NCBI GenBank assembly: GCA_945881735.1
Contig: CAMCVF010000009.1
Location: forward strand, 32,985 to 96,984
DNA from: Methylotenera oryzisoli
GTDB lineage: Bacteria; Pseudomonadota; Gammaproteobacteria; Burkholderiales; Methylophilaceae
Length of the DNA: 64,000 nt
Direction: 5' to 3'
A program made the position numbers and the translations under genes. Position 1 is the first letter of the stretch, and each line of letters starts with the position of its first letter. Positions 8,333 to 17,519 of this stretch are shown here, piece after piece. A model generated the notes under the pieces. That model was not told the origin of the DNA. It made no database searches and was given only the letters and a program-made list of their open reading frames with translations.

Positions 8333-10378
8333 CTAACTGCCCATCCCATTATGTCGAAACAGAGCATCCAAACTCGGCTCTCTGCCTCTAAACGCCACAA
8401 ATGACTCCATCGCTGGGCGACTACCGCCTTTGGCTAGCACTTCATTTTTAAAACGGCTACCCGCTTCCGAGGATAGCGTGCCCATTTCCTCAAACAGGCT
8501 GTAAGCATCGGCAGATAACACTTCTGCCCATTTGTAGCTGTAATAGCCAGCAGCATAGCCGCCTGCAAAAATATGGCTAAAGCTATTCGGAAAGCGGTTC
8601 CATTTTGGCGGCCTAACCACAGCTACTTCATCACGCACTTGCTCAATTAGTTCTAAGGCAGTTTGGGGACCACTTGGGTTTGGATTTAAAGCATCAAACT
8701 CGCCATGCAAGCGCATATCAAATAATGAAAATTCAATCTGGCGTACAGTTTGCATGCCAGCTTGGAAGTTTTTAGCGGCCACCATTTTATCGAATAATTC
8801 GCGCGGTAATTGCGCGCCTTTGTCCACATGGGCAGACATATGGCGTAGCACTTCCCATTCCCAGCAGAAGTTTTCCATAAATTGGCTAGGCAATTCCACC
8901 GCATCCCATTCCACGCCTTTAATGCCAGAAACGCTGTAATCGTCTACTTGGGAGAGCATATGGTGCAAGCCGTGACCAAATTCGTGGAACATGGTGATGA
9001 CTTCATCATGCGTGAATAAGGCTGGTTTGCCGGCGACTGGTGAAGAAAAGTTGCAGGTTAGATAAGCGACAGGCAACTCAATGCTATCAGCCTTTTTGCG
9101 GCGGGTGATGCATTCATCCATCCATGCGCCGCCACGTTTGTTGTTGCGCGCGTATAAGTCTAAATAAAAATAAGCGATAGGATTATTTTTACTATCTGAG
9201 ATGGCATAAAATGCCGCATCCGCATGCCAAAGTGGTGCTTCCGCTTTACGCACTTGTACACCAAAAATTGTTTCTACCACCTTGAACAAGCCAGCCAGCA
9301 CTTTACTTTCTGGGAAGTATTGTTTTACTTCTTGATCTGAAAACGCATATTTTTCTTCGCGTAATTTTTCGCTCACATAGGCTACATCCCAGGCTTGCAT
9401 ATCGTTAATGCCCAACTTTTTGGCATAAGCAAGCAACTCTTGCATATCTTTTTCAGCATAAGGTTTGGCTCGGTTAGCTAAGGTATCCAAAAAGTCGATC
9501 ACTTGTTTTGGCGTATCGGCCATTTTGGTGGCAAGCGATAACTCTGCAAAGTTTTTAAAGCCTAGCATGCGTGCTTGTTCTTGCTTAAGTTTCAAAATAT
9601 CTTTAATCAAACCCGTGTTATCCCACTCGGGCTTACTTAACTCTGAAGCTCTTGTGGCGTAAGCGCGGTATAGCGTTTCGCGTAAAGCGCGATTATCCGC
9701 ATATTGCAAAACTGGCATATAAGATGGAAAGTGCAGGCTAAATTGATAACCAACCTTGCTGTCGGATTTGGCTGCCTCAGCTGCCGCTTCAATTGCATCG
9801 GCTGGCAAGCCAGCTAAATCAGCCACATTTCCAACGATATATTTATAATCGTTGGTGTTATCCATAATATTTTCTTCAAACTTAGAACCTAATTTAGATA
9901 GTTCTTCACTTACCGTTTTAAAGCGTGCTTTTTGTACAGCCGGTAATTCAGCGCCACCTAATTTAAAATCGCGCACTTCAAGGTTAATAATGGTTTGTTG
10001 CGTTGGGCTTAATTTAGCAAAATCGCTGCTAGCTTGAATCGCTTTAAATTTCGCGTATAAACGCTCATCTTGAGATATATCGCTGCCATAATCGGTTAAT
10101 TTCGCTAAGTTGTCATTATAAGCTTCACGCAATTCTGGACTATTTACTACCGCATTCATATGACCTACTTGGCTCCAAGTACGAGCTAATTTTTCACTGT
10201 GGTCTTCTAGCTTTAGAGCAAAGTTTTCCCATCTTGGCATTTCTGTACTGGCAGCAAGCTGCTCAACTAATGCACGGCCTTCTGCAATCAGGCTATCAAT
10301 CGCAGGACTAATATGCGCTGGTTTCACTTCATCAAATTTAGGCAATCCAGAAAAAAACAACAATGGGTTTTGTAACAC
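8333..10378 (-). CDS. prlC: Oligopeptidase A (M3 family)
   Basis: Cytoplasmic zinc metallopeptidase that degrades oligopeptides and cleaved signal peptides. The M3 zinc motif HEFGH is at residues 465-469, followed by HHM and, about 25 residues on, the Glu ligand region ELPSQFMENFCWE. The length of 681 residues matches PrlC/OpdA. The N-terminus NPLLFFSGLPKFDEV is typical of the family, so the ATG at 10378 is well supported. It is leftward, with 44 bases from the preceding small membrane-protein gene. Confidence 0.95.
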   Translation of the reverse strand: MLQNPLLFFSGLPKFDEVKPAHISPAIDSLIAEGRALVEQLAASTEMPRWENFALKLEDHSEKLARTWSQVGHMNAVVNSPELREAYNDNLAKLTDYGSDISQDERLYAKFKAIQASSDFAKLSPTQQTIINLEVRDFKLGGAELPAVQKARFKTVSEELSKLGSKFEENIMDNTNDYKYIVGNVADLAGLPADAIEAAAEAAKSDSKVGYQFSLHFPSYMPVLQYADNRALRETLYRAYATRASELSKPEWDNTGLIKDILKLKQEQARMLGFKNFAELSLATKMADTPKQVIDFLDTLANRAKPYAEKDMQELLAYAKKLGINDMQAWDVAYVSEKLREEKYAFSDQEVKQYFPESKVLAGLFKVVETIFGVQVRKAEAPLWHADAAFYAISDSKNNPIAYFYLDLYARNNKRGGAWMDECITRRKKADSIELPVAYLTCNFSSPVAGKPALFTHDEVITMFHEFGHGLHHMLSQVDDYSVSGIKGVEWDAVELPSQFMENFCWEWEVLRHMSAHVDKGAQLPRELFDKMVAAKNFQAGMQTVRQIEFSLFDMRLHGEFDALNPNPSGPQTALELIEQVRDEVAVVRPPKWNRFPNSFSHIFAGGYAAGYYSYKWAEVLSADAYSLFEEMGTLSSEAGSRFKNEVLAKGGSRPAMESFVAFRGREPSLDALFRHNGMGS

Positions 10379-10422
10379 GTGAAAATCCTTTTAATAAACA
10401 ATATCTTCTTTGAATCAATTTT

Positions 10423-10764
10423 TTAGTTGATCAATCTTAAGCATAGCGGGTAACGGTAGGTTTCGCCTTTACTAGTTGAGACGGCGGCAATAATGCAAAA
10501 AACAACGTTAAAAATCCAAACAATTGGTATCAGCACAAAACCAATCAAAATCCACACCAAAATGCCTGCAATAAGCTGTGCAATAAGCATGGTGATTTGG
10601 AAATTCAACGCCTCTTTAGACTGATCGGCCAAATAAGCGCTATCGTCCTTTTTAATAACCCACACAATTAATGCAGGAATAAATGAGAAAACAGTGCCGC
10701 CAAGATGCGTAACAGTGGCAATGTTTTTATCATCGTTATTTGGAACTATTATTTCTGTGCTCAT
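10423..10764 (-). CDS. DUF4870-type small membrane protein
   Basis: About 113 residues. A polar N-terminus precedes the THLGGTVFSFIPALIVWVIKKD segment, which is followed by a QSKEALNFQ motif and two further hydrophobic helices. This combination is characteristic of the DUF4870 (Tic20-like) small membrane family, whose function is unknown. The frame stays open to 10800, but the ATG at 10764 is preceded by GAAGAAAG and yields the natural MSTEII start, avoiding overlap with ptsI. It ends 45 bases before prlC begins. Confidence 0.75.
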   Translation of the reverse strand: MSTEIIVPNNDDKNIATVTHLGGTVFSFIPALIVWVIKKDDSAYLADQSKEALNFQITMLIAQLIAGILVWILIGFVLIPIVWIFNVVFCIIAAVSTSKGETYRYPLCLRLIN

Positions 10765-10780
10765 TTTACTTTCTTCATTA

Positions 10781-12556
10781 TTACAGATTAAATTTGGCAA
10801 CCATTAGTTCAATTTTCTCTAAATCTGTATAGCTTAACACTTTGTTTGCATTAGCGTTTAACTGACTAATTTGACTATGCAACACTTGCTGTTTAACGCT
10901 TAAAATATTACTAGGGTGCATTGATAGTTGACGCAAACCCATGCCAATTAATAACTTAGTTAGCTTGGCATCCCCCGCCATTTCGCCGCACACGGCAACC
11001 GATTTACCCAGCTTGGCACCTGCTTTAATTGTCATCGAAATCAGCTTTAAAACGGATGGATGTAAGGCATTATAAAGATGCGCTACGGCGTCATCGGTAC
11101 GGTCAATCGCCAGCGTGTATTGGATTAAATCGTTAGTACCTATCGACATGAAATCCAACTCTTTGGCAAAGGCTTCGGCATTAATCGCCGCTGCTGGCAC
11201 TTCAATCATGCCACCAAGTGCGATATTTTCATCAAACGGAATATTTTTTTTGCGCAAACTGGCTTTTGCTCGCTCTAGCAAAATTTTGGTTTGGCGCAAC
11301 TCAGATAGTGTAGACAACATGGGGATTAAAATTTTAATATGTCCATAGTGCGATGCGCGCAATAAAGCACGCAATTGCGTATGAAAAATTTGCGGCTCGC
11401 TTAAGCATAAACGCACCGCACGCAAGCCCAATGCGGGATTAGTGCAGTTGCTCACCGTATCTGGATTCACTTGCTTATCAGCACCCAAATCAAGCGTACG
11501 AATGGTGACTGGCATGCCTTTCATGGCTTCTGCCACTTGCTTATAAGCCAGAAACTGCTCTTCTTCATCGGGCATTTCGCGCTTGTTCATAAACAAGAAT
11601 TCGGTACGGTACAAACCAATGCCCGTCGCGCCCGCTGCTTTTACTGCAATTATATCTTCTGGCACTTCAATATTGGCTTGTAACTCAATCGCCGTACCAC
11701 AGATGGTGACAGCTTTGGTGGATTTAATGCGTTGTAATTTTTGTTGCTCTAGCTCCCATTGATCTTGGCGCAGCTTATATTCGGCCAAAATTTCTTTGCT
11801 TGGGTTAACAATCACAACGCCCAAACTGCCATCCACAATAATCAGTTCGTTATCGTCAATTAGATCGCGGGCGCGCTGCAAAGCCACTATCGATGGAATA
11901 TTCAGGCTGCGCGCCAAAATGGCCGTGTGCGATGTAACACCGCCTACATCGGTTATAAAAGCGGCAAAATGATGCTGCTTAAATTGAATGGCATCGGCGG
12001 GGGAAATATCATGTGCCACTAAAATAATGTTGTTTTCTTGCTGTTTTACCGATTGCTGAATAGAAGCTTGATTAGGATGCCCTAACAACGATTTAATGAC
12101 ACGCTCTACAACCTGCACAACGTCTTGCTTGCGCTCTCGCAGATACTCATCTTCAATAGCTTCAAATTGCTCAACAATATCATCCATCTGCTGCTTGATC
12201 GCCCACTCCGCATTGCATTGCTCTGTGCGGATAATGTCTTTAGGCTTTTCTGACAGAGATTTATCGGCCAGCATCATCAAATGGGTATTGATAAAGGCGC
12301 TGATTTCAGCAGGTGCATTTTTAGAAAGCTGGAATTGAATGGTTTCTAAATCTTTTTTAACGGTGTTAATAGCCTCACTAAAGCGGGTAATTTCGTCATC
12401 CACCAAATGTGCGGGCAATACATAATGCACCACCTCTAACAGTGCATTTGAAACCAAATGTGCACGTCCAATTGCAATGCCACTTGATACACCAATACCG
12501 TGGATGCTGAAACTGGAGCTTACTGATACGTTAGAGGTGGTTTGTGCTATACCCAA
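10781..12556 (-). CDS. ptsI: PTS enzyme I (phosphoenolpyruvate-protein phosphotransferase)
   Basis: First enzyme of the phosphotransferase chain: autophosphorylates from PEP and passes phosphate to HPr. The phospho-histidine is His 210 in GGVTSHTAILAR. The PEP-binding barrel shows the GIGLYRTEFLFM and IGTNDLIQYTLAIDR motifs, and the catalytic Cys is in AVCGEMAGD. The length is 591 residues, including an N-terminal extension of about 16 residues before the usual IHGIGVSSGIAIG start. It lies 2 bases after ptsH. No EIIB/EIIC transporter is nearby, so the chain is probably regulatory. Confidence 0.95.
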   Translation of the reverse strand: MGIAQTTSNVSVSSSFSIHGIGVSSGIAIGRAHLVSNALLEVVHYVLPAHLVDDEITRFSEAINTVKKDLETIQFQLSKNAPAEISAFINTHLMMLADKSLSEKPKDIIRTEQCNAEWAIKQQMDDIVEQFEAIEDEYLRERKQDVVQVVERVIKSLLGHPNQASIQQSVKQQENNIILVAHDISPADAIQFKQHHFAAFITDVGGVTSHTAILARSLNIPSIVALQRARDLIDDNELIIVDGSLGVVIVNPSKEILAEYKLRQDQWELEQQKLQRIKSTKAVTICGTAIELQANIEVPEDIIAVKAAGATGIGLYRTEFLFMNKREMPDEEEQFLAYKQVAEAMKGMPVTIRTLDLGADKQVNPDTVSNCTNPALGLRAVRLCLSEPQIFHTQLRALLRASHYGHIKILIPMLSTLSELRQTKILLERAKASLRKKNIPFDENIALGGMIEVPAAAINAEAFAKELDFMSIGTNDLIQYTLAIDRTDDAVAHLYNALHPSVLKLISMTIKAGAKLGKSVAVCGEMAGDAKLTKLLIGMGLRQLSMHPSNILSVKQQVLHSQISQLNANANKVLSYTDLEKIELMVAKFNL

Positions 12557-12558
12557 GC

Positions 12559-12828
12559 TTACTCACCTTCACCAAAATAGTCGCTAATTAAGGCTTCTAA
12601 TGCTGCGATTGCGGCAACTTCATCTGCGCCGCTAGCTTCTAATGTTACTGTTGAGCCTTTTGCCGCCGCCAACATCATCACACCCATAATACTTTTGGCG
12701 TTCACTTTACGGCCATTACGCTCTATAAAAATCTCGGCCGCAAACTGGCTAGCCGTTTGAGTTAATTTGGTGCTGGCACGGGCATGCAAGCCCAATTTAT
12801 TAATAATGATGATGTCTTGTTTAATCAT
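12559..12828 (-). CDS. ptsH: HPr phosphocarrier protein
   Basis: Small (89-residue) phosphocarrier. The EI-dependent site is His 15 in GLHARAS. The HprK regulatory site Ser 46 is present in AKSIMGVM. Both sites being intact fits the presence of ptsI just downstream and hprK upstream in the same cluster. It likely relays PEP status to the EIIA protein encoded 26 bases upstream rather than to a sugar permease. Confidence 0.95.
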   Translation of the reverse strand: MIKQDIIIINKLGLHARASTKLTQTASQFAAEIFIERNGRKVNAKSIMGVMMLAAAKGSTVTLEASGADEVAAIAALEALISDYFGEGE

Positions 12829-12854
12829 TTTTATCTATTCTTAATTTTTATTAT

Positions 12855-13268
12855 TTAGGATTGTCTGTAGTGATGACAGCCTGATTTTGTGAAATGTACG
12901 ACGCCATCACGTCCACCGCTGACTGCTTTTTCAACAATTTTTTTAATGGGCTCGTTACGATAAGTTAACACGCGTACAAGCATTGGCAAATTTAATCCAG
13001 CCACACCTTCCACATTCTTGTCTGATAATAATTTAATCACCACATTGCAAGGCGTTGCGCCATACATATCTGATAGCACCAACACACCATCACCTGTATT
13101 GAGCTGCTCGACCAAGGCCTGTGCCTGCGGCAACACATCGGCTGGATCGTCATTTATATTAACGGCAATTGCCGCTAATTGCGGCGGCTGTTTATTCATT
13201 ACATGCTTTGCGCACTCAATTAAGCTTTCGCCTAATTGGCCGTGCGCGACAATCAAAATACCAATCAT
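12855..13268 (-). CDS. PTS EIIA component, mannose family
   Basis: 137-residue EIIA-man-type domain with the phosphorylatable His 9 in LIVAHGQLGESL and the ATPCNV motif. It accepts phosphate from HPr. In alpha- and betaproteobacteria such orphan EIIA-man proteins (ManX/EIIA-Ntr-like) lack dedicated EIIBC partners and act in regulation. It is in the hprK-rapZ-EIIA-ptsH-ptsI order, all leftward, with a 63-base gap after rapZ. What it controls is unknown. Confidence 0.9.
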   Translation of the reverse strand: MIGILIVAHGQLGESLIECAKHVMNKQPPQLAAIAVNINDDPADVLPQAQALVEQLNTGDGVLVLSDMYGATPCNVVIKLLSDKNVEGVAGLNLPMLVRVLTYRNEPIKKIVEKAVSGGRDGVVHFTKSGCHHYRQS

Positions 13269-13331
13269 CTTTACTGTTTTACCTTTTAAATTTTAAAAAC
13301 GCTATTGTTGAATGTTCAATCCAGTCAATAC

Positions 13332-14195
13332 CTAATCTAACTCGCGATGCCGAATAATCACTTGATGTTTTTGTTGTTTAAAATACAAGCTTAACTGCTC
13401 TACAAAATAGACAGACCGATGCTGGCCACCTGTGCAACCGATTGCTACTGTTAAATAACTGCGATTATCCGCATTAAAGCTGGGTAACCATTTTTGAATA
13501 TAGTGTTGAATATCTGCCAGCATTTCAATGGCAGCGGGTTGATTCGCTAAAAACATTTGTACTGCTGCATCTTTGCCCGTTAATGTTTTTAAAATGGGGT
13601 CGTAATGCGGGTTTGGCAAGCTGCGTATATCAAATACAAAGTCGGCATCCAGCGGAATGCCATTTTTAAAGCCAAACGAGGTAAATAATAAAACCAAACC
13701 CTTATTGGGATGTGCTTTTTCTGACGAAACTTGTAAAGACGAGATGAGTTCGCGGACATGATTGCGTAATGTATTCGCGCTTAAATTACTGGTATCAATA
13801 TGATGACCTAGAGCCACAACTCCTGCCAACAAATCGCGCTCGCGGGAAATGCTTTCAGCTAAGGTGGTGTTTTCGTTACTTAAAGGATGCTTGCGCCGGG
13901 TTTCTGAAAAACGCTTTACTAAGGTTTCTACTGCCGACTCTAAAAACAGCACTTGCACCTGGTTGCCATCGGCTTTTAGTGATTCAATCGCTTGCGGCAG
14001 AGCCTCCAGTGCAGCGCTACGGCTATCAATGCTAATGGCAATTTTGCTGTGATGAATGGCATTTAAATGCTGCGAAATATGTGGCAACAATGTGGCGGGC
14101 AGATTGTCGATGCAATAAAAGCTGCTATCTTCCAACACGCGCAATACAATACTTTTACCAGAGCCAGATAGGCCCGTTACAATAATAATTTGCAT
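13332..14195 (-). CDS. rapZ: RapZ/YvcJ family nucleotide-binding RNase adapter
   Basis: P-loop protein (287 residues) with Walker A GLSGSGKS near residue 8 and the conserved C-terminal signature GCTGGQHRSVYFVEQL. In Escherichia coli, RapZ directs RNase E to the GlmZ sRNA and so controls amino-sugar synthesis; the role outside enterics is less clear. It overlaps hprK by one base, indicating translational coupling. The neighbourhood with HPr kinase, HPr and EIIA is the common betaproteobacterial arrangement. Confidence 0.93.
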   Translation of the reverse strand: MQIIIVTGLSGSGKSIVLRVLEDSSFYCIDNLPATLLPHISQHLNAIHHSKIAISIDSRSAALEALPQAIESLKADGNQVQVLFLESAVETLVKRFSETRRKHPLSNENTTLAESISRERDLLAGVVALGHHIDTSNLSANTLRNHVRELISSLQVSSEKAHPNKGLVLLFTSFGFKNGIPLDADFVFDIRSLPNPHYDPILKTLTGKDAAVQMFLANQPAAIEMLADIQHYIQKWLPSFNADNRSYLTVAIGCTGGQHRSVYFVEQLSLYFKQQKHQVIIRHRELD

Positions 14196-15196
14196 TATTT
14201 TGCCTGCCGACTTTTTACTTTAACAGGTTGGGAAGTGACTACTTTAGCATTTTCTAAGCTTACTTTTTGTATCATTTGTCTTTGGCGCTGGCTAAATTGT
14301 TTAGTGGCATTAATACCCCTTATTAGCAACATATGGTTGCGCACTGCCACCTCTAACAATACCGCAATGTTACGGCCTGCGGCAATCGGTATCACTACCT
14401 TGGTAATATCTACATCCAACACTCGTTCATGCTGCGTTTTGACATTAAGCCTATCTAAGCCCGTCGGGTTAAGCGCATCTGCCAACTCTAGCTGAATAAT
14501 CAAATCCAGTGGCTTGGTCGGCTTAACGGCATTATCGCCAAACAGCGCGCGAATATTTAAAATGCCAAGACCCCTTACCTCTAAAAAATCTTGCAATAAT
14601 GCCGGGCAGCGGCCTTCAATACGCTCTGGGGATATTTTAAAAAGATCGACAATATCATCCGCCACTAAACGATGGCCGCGCGTGATGAGCTCTAACGCTA
14701 GCTCACTTTTTCCAATGGCGGCATTGCCTTTAATCAGCACGCCAAAACCTTGCACTTCCATAAACACGCCATGCAAACTGGTGGTTTCGGCCATGACTTG
14801 TTTTAAATAATGACTCAGCAGATCCATTAGTTGCGGGCTTTGCATAGGTGAAGTAAAAAGTGGAATATGCTGATTATCGGCCGCTGCAATCAATTCTTTA
14901 GGTACTTTTTCGCCGTTTGCAACCACCACGGCGGCTAAATCGGTGGCGTATAAATTAGTGATGGCCTGCTGCATAGCAATAATACTAAGTGAATTTAAAT
15001 AATCCATCTCTGCACAGCCCAAAACCTGCACCCGATTAGGATGCACAAAATTAAGGTGCCCAATTAAAGCCAAAGATGGCTTGGTGACTTTTTCGGAGTT
15101 AAGTTGGTTGGCACCTCCATCAAAGCCAGCAACCCATTTGAGTTTAAGCTTAAGGCGAGTTTCTTTGAATAATTCGGCTACGTTAATTGGAGCCAT
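14195..15196 (-). CDS. hprK: HPr kinase/phosphorylase
   Basis: Bifunctional enzyme that phosphorylates and dephosphorylates HPr at Ser 46. There is an N-terminal domain to about 135. His 142 follows in SLHGVFMEV, and the P-loop is GNAAIGKS at 157-164. HprK signatures LVADDIVDLF and EVRGLGILNIRALFG come next. The P-loop departs from the usual GESGIGKS (Asn-Ala-Ala replaces Glu-Ser-Gly), but the GKS core is kept. Length 333 is normal. It is the first gene of the hprK-rapZ-EIIA-ptsH-ptsI run, with a candidate promoter in front. Confidence 0.93.
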   Translation of the reverse strand: MAPINVAELFKETRLKLKLKWVAGFDGGANQLNSEKVTKPSLALIGHLNFVHPNRVQVLGCAEMDYLNSLSIIAMQQAITNLYATDLAAVVVANGEKVPKELIAAADNQHIPLFTSPMQSPQLMDLLSHYLKQVMAETTSLHGVFMEVQGFGVLIKGNAAIGKSELALELITRGHRLVADDIVDLFKISPERIEGRCPALLQDFLEVRGLGILNIRALFGDNAVKPTKPLDLIIQLELADALNPTGLDRLNVKTQHERVLDVDITKVVIPIAAGRNIAVLLEVAVRNHMLLIRGINATKQFSQRQRQMIQKVSLENAKVVTSQPVKVKSRQAK

Positions 15197-15279
15197 AAAA
15201 ATTTAAATTTCATTTATTAAAAATCGCATCACCTAATTATTCCAGCAAAAACGAAAATATACTGAAAGCGTAATACTCA

Positions 15280-15309
15280 ATCATAAATTGGAATACGTTG
15301 TTGTGACAA
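15280..15309 (-). promoter_or_regulatory. Candidate sigma-70 promoter of the hprK operon
   Basis: Read leftward, TTGTCA (15304-15309) and TATGAT (15280-15285) are separated by 18 bases, each 5/6 to consensus. They lie about 85 bases before the hprK ATG in an AT-rich gap. This fits hprK having its own transcription start, separate from hpf. Confidence 0.45.
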
Positions 15310-15390
15310 CTTAATTCAATTTGTGAATTTAATTCAACAATCAATTTTATATTTAAGTTGGAATTTTATTGAATGATGTTTGTTAAGACA

Positions 15391-15419
15391 CCCACCTGCG
15401 TAAGAGCTTTGCAGGTGGG
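15391..15419. terminator. GC-rich hairpin after hpf
   Basis: CCCACCTGC (15391-15399) pairs with GCAGGTGGG (15411-15419), a perfect 9-bp stem with an 11-base loop, in an otherwise very AT-rich gap. It lies 15 bases beyond the hpf stop codon, reading leftward. There is no uridine tract directly after it, so it may be a terminator, a processing signal or an mRNA 3'-end protector. Confidence 0.5.
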
Positions 15420-15433
15420 ATCTAACTAAAATG

Positions 15434-15778
15434 TTAATTCAGAGTTGGATTTTCATCAATATTTTGGTGTTTGACAGCGCCGTTGGCTTTATGATGACTG
15501 CCGAGTTTTTCTTTATGTTTAACGACCTGACGGTCTAGTTTGTCCGTCAGCATGTCAATCGCGCTATACATATTTTCATCGATGCACTCCGCATGCAAAT
15601 CATTGCCCGGAACGTGTAGTGTAGCCTCTACTTTTTGAGCGAGCTTTTCTACACTCATTGTAACTTTTACGTCAATCACATGATCAAAGTGATTACGAAT
15701 TTTAACAAGCTTGCTTTGCACATACTCACGCATGGCAGGTGTAATTTCTAAGTGATGTCCAGTTAATTGTAAATTCAT
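15434..15778 (-). CDS. hpf: Ribosome hibernation promoting factor
   Basis: 114-residue protein of the HPF/RaiA family (MNLQLTGHHLEITPAMREYV start, then the DVKVTMSVEK and EATLHVPGNDLHAE strands). It binds the 30S decoding centre and stabilises inactive ribosomes in stationary phase. The length fits the short form plus a small polar C-terminal extension. Position just after rpoN is conserved in proteobacteria. The ATG is preceded by AAGGAGCAAGTC, a strong ribosome binding site. Confidence 0.93.
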   Translation of the reverse strand: MNLQLTGHHLEITPAMREYVQSKLVKIRNHFDHVIDVKVTMSVEKLAQKVEATLHVPGNDLHAECIDENMYSAIDMLTDKLDRQVVKHKEKLGSHHKANGAVKHQNIDENPTLN

Positions 15779-15944
15779 GACTTGCTCCTTATTGAAATTG
15801 TTCTTTAAGTAAAGCTTGCCAATAAGAAGCTAACTTTTCTCATCGAACGATTTTAGTGTACACCTTTGATTATTTTTTGCGAGATGCTTTGAGCAGATTT
15901 TTGAGAATTTTTTAAGCTTTTTATAACTAGCTATTAAGCCCTAT

Positions 15945-17513
15945 TTACAACTGTTTACGCAAATTAGCAGGCGGGATATTCACCGATTCGCGGTATTTAG
16001 CAATCGTTCGGCGCGCAACAATAATGCCTTGCTTGGCCAAAATATCGGTAATTTGATTATCAGACAATGGTTTTTTAGGCGTTTCTTCAGTCACTAATTG
16101 TTTAATTAACGCACGGATTGCAATAGCTGATGCTGAGCCGCCCGCATCGGTTGAAACGTGGCTACCAAAGAAATATTTAAGCTCAAATACACCGCGCGGA
16201 GTGAGCATATACTTATGCGTAGTAACTCGTGAAATCGTGGATTCGTGCAATTCAAGCTCTTCTGCAATCTCACGCAATACCAGCGGGCGCATCGCAATTT
16301 CACCGTGCTCAAAAAAGTTACGCTGACGGTCTACAATGGCTTGAGAAACGCGCAAGATGGTAGAAAATCGCTGTTGGATATTCTTAATCATCCATTTGGC
16401 TTCTTGCATTTGCGTTTGCAAATACTGATTCGAATTTTCGCGGTTGCGTTTCAATATATCGGCATACATTTGGTTAATACGCAATTTAGGAATAACGCCA
16501 TCATTTAATGTTGCAATCCAAATACCTTTAACTTTTTTAACCAACACTTCATGATGTATAAAATGATCGCGACTGAGTTGCGCAAAATCGCTACCAGGGC
16601 GCGGATTTTGTTGCTTGATTAATGTCTGCGCGCCTTTAAGTGTTAAATCATCACAATTCAATAATTTGCGTAATTTAGCAAAATCTTTATTCGCTAACAC
16701 CACTAAATGTTTTTCAACAATAAGTTTTGCACAAGCAAGAAATTCGGTTTCTTTGGGTAGTACGTTTAATTGCAGCAACAAACATTCTTGCAAATTCACT
16801 GCACCCATACCTGGTGGATCAAGGTGTTGAATTAATTTGAGCGCGGTTTCTAGCTCTAATAATTCAATCTCCAGCTCTGGTGGCAATAGCTCTGCCATTT
16901 CTTCTAGCGATTGCTCTAAATATCCATCGTCATTGATGCTATCAATCAGCAGAGTCACCAACGTTTGGTCGCGCTCTGATAATGGCATGAGTTTTAATTG
17001 GCCAAGCAAATGCTCGCGTAAGCTAATGGAAATGATCTCTTGTCGCGTGTAATCGCCATCATCGTCATCGTTATTGTTTTGGCGACCACCTTCGTCCCAA
17101 TTACTAGCACTTCCATATTCATCATAGTTTTCGTCAAAATCCTTAGCCGAAAAATCTTCTGCCACCGCCGTGTTGTCTTCTTGTACATCTTTAGATTCTT
17201 GGCTATTGCTGGCACTAACTTCTTGGTAATCCAAATTGCTAAATGCGTCATCACTATCTAGCGATTGTTGACCGTCTGCATCGACAGGGTCGTTATCGGC
17301 ACTTTTTTGCTCCGCGCCTTCATCAAAACCAGCTTCAAAATCATCACCTGCGTCTTCACCATCAACCAATTCTAGTAGTGGGTTTTCTTGCAAAATCGTA
17401 TCAAGCTCTTGGTTGAGCTCTAAGCTAGACAATTGCAGCAAACGAATCGATTGCTGCAATTGTGGCGTTAACGCCAGGTTTTGAGATATTCTAAGTTGTA
17501 GATTTTGCTTCAT
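15945..17513 (-). CDS. rpoN: RNA polymerase sigma-54 factor
   Basis: 522-residue sigma-54. Region I starts MKQNLQLRISQNLALTPQLQ (Gln/Leu-rich, activator-responsive). An unusually long acidic Asp/Glu/Asn-rich region II covers about 55-150. The core-binding and HTH parts follow, and the RpoN box ARRTIAKYRE is near the C-terminus. All functional parts are present. It lies 6 bases downstream of lptB. A potential client is the intact sigma-54-type regulator encoded at 37881-39317; the NtrX-like protein at 5509 is probably not a classical client. Confidence 0.95.
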   Translation of the reverse strand: MKQNLQLRISQNLALTPQLQQSIRLLQLSSLELNQELDTILQENPLLELVDGEDAGDDFEAGFDEGAEQKSADNDPVDADGQQSLDSDDAFSNLDYQEVSASNSQESKDVQEDNTAVAEDFSAKDFDENYDEYGSASNWDEGGRQNNNDDDDGDYTRQEIISISLREHLLGQLKLMPLSERDQTLVTLLIDSINDDGYLEQSLEEMAELLPPELEIELLELETALKLIQHLDPPGMGAVNLQECLLLQLNVLPKETEFLACAKLIVEKHLVVLANKDFAKLRKLLNCDDLTLKGAQTLIKQQNPRPGSDFAQLSRDHFIHHEVLVKKVKGIWIATLNDGVIPKLRINQMYADILKRNRENSNQYLQTQMQEAKWMIKNIQQRFSTILRVSQAIVDRQRNFFEHGEIAMRPLVLREIAEELELHESTISRVTTHKYMLTPRGVFELKYFFGSHVSTDAGGSASAIAIRALIKQLVTEETPKKPLSDNQITDILAKQGIIVARRTIAKYRESVNIPPANLRKQL

Positions 17514-17519
17514 TTATGT

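Noticed and set aside
8420..8427. CTACCGCC (GGCGGTAG on the minus strand) inside prlC
   Set aside because: Only the core 8 bases match, the position is near the 3' end of a coding sequence, and no leader or glycan gene follows.
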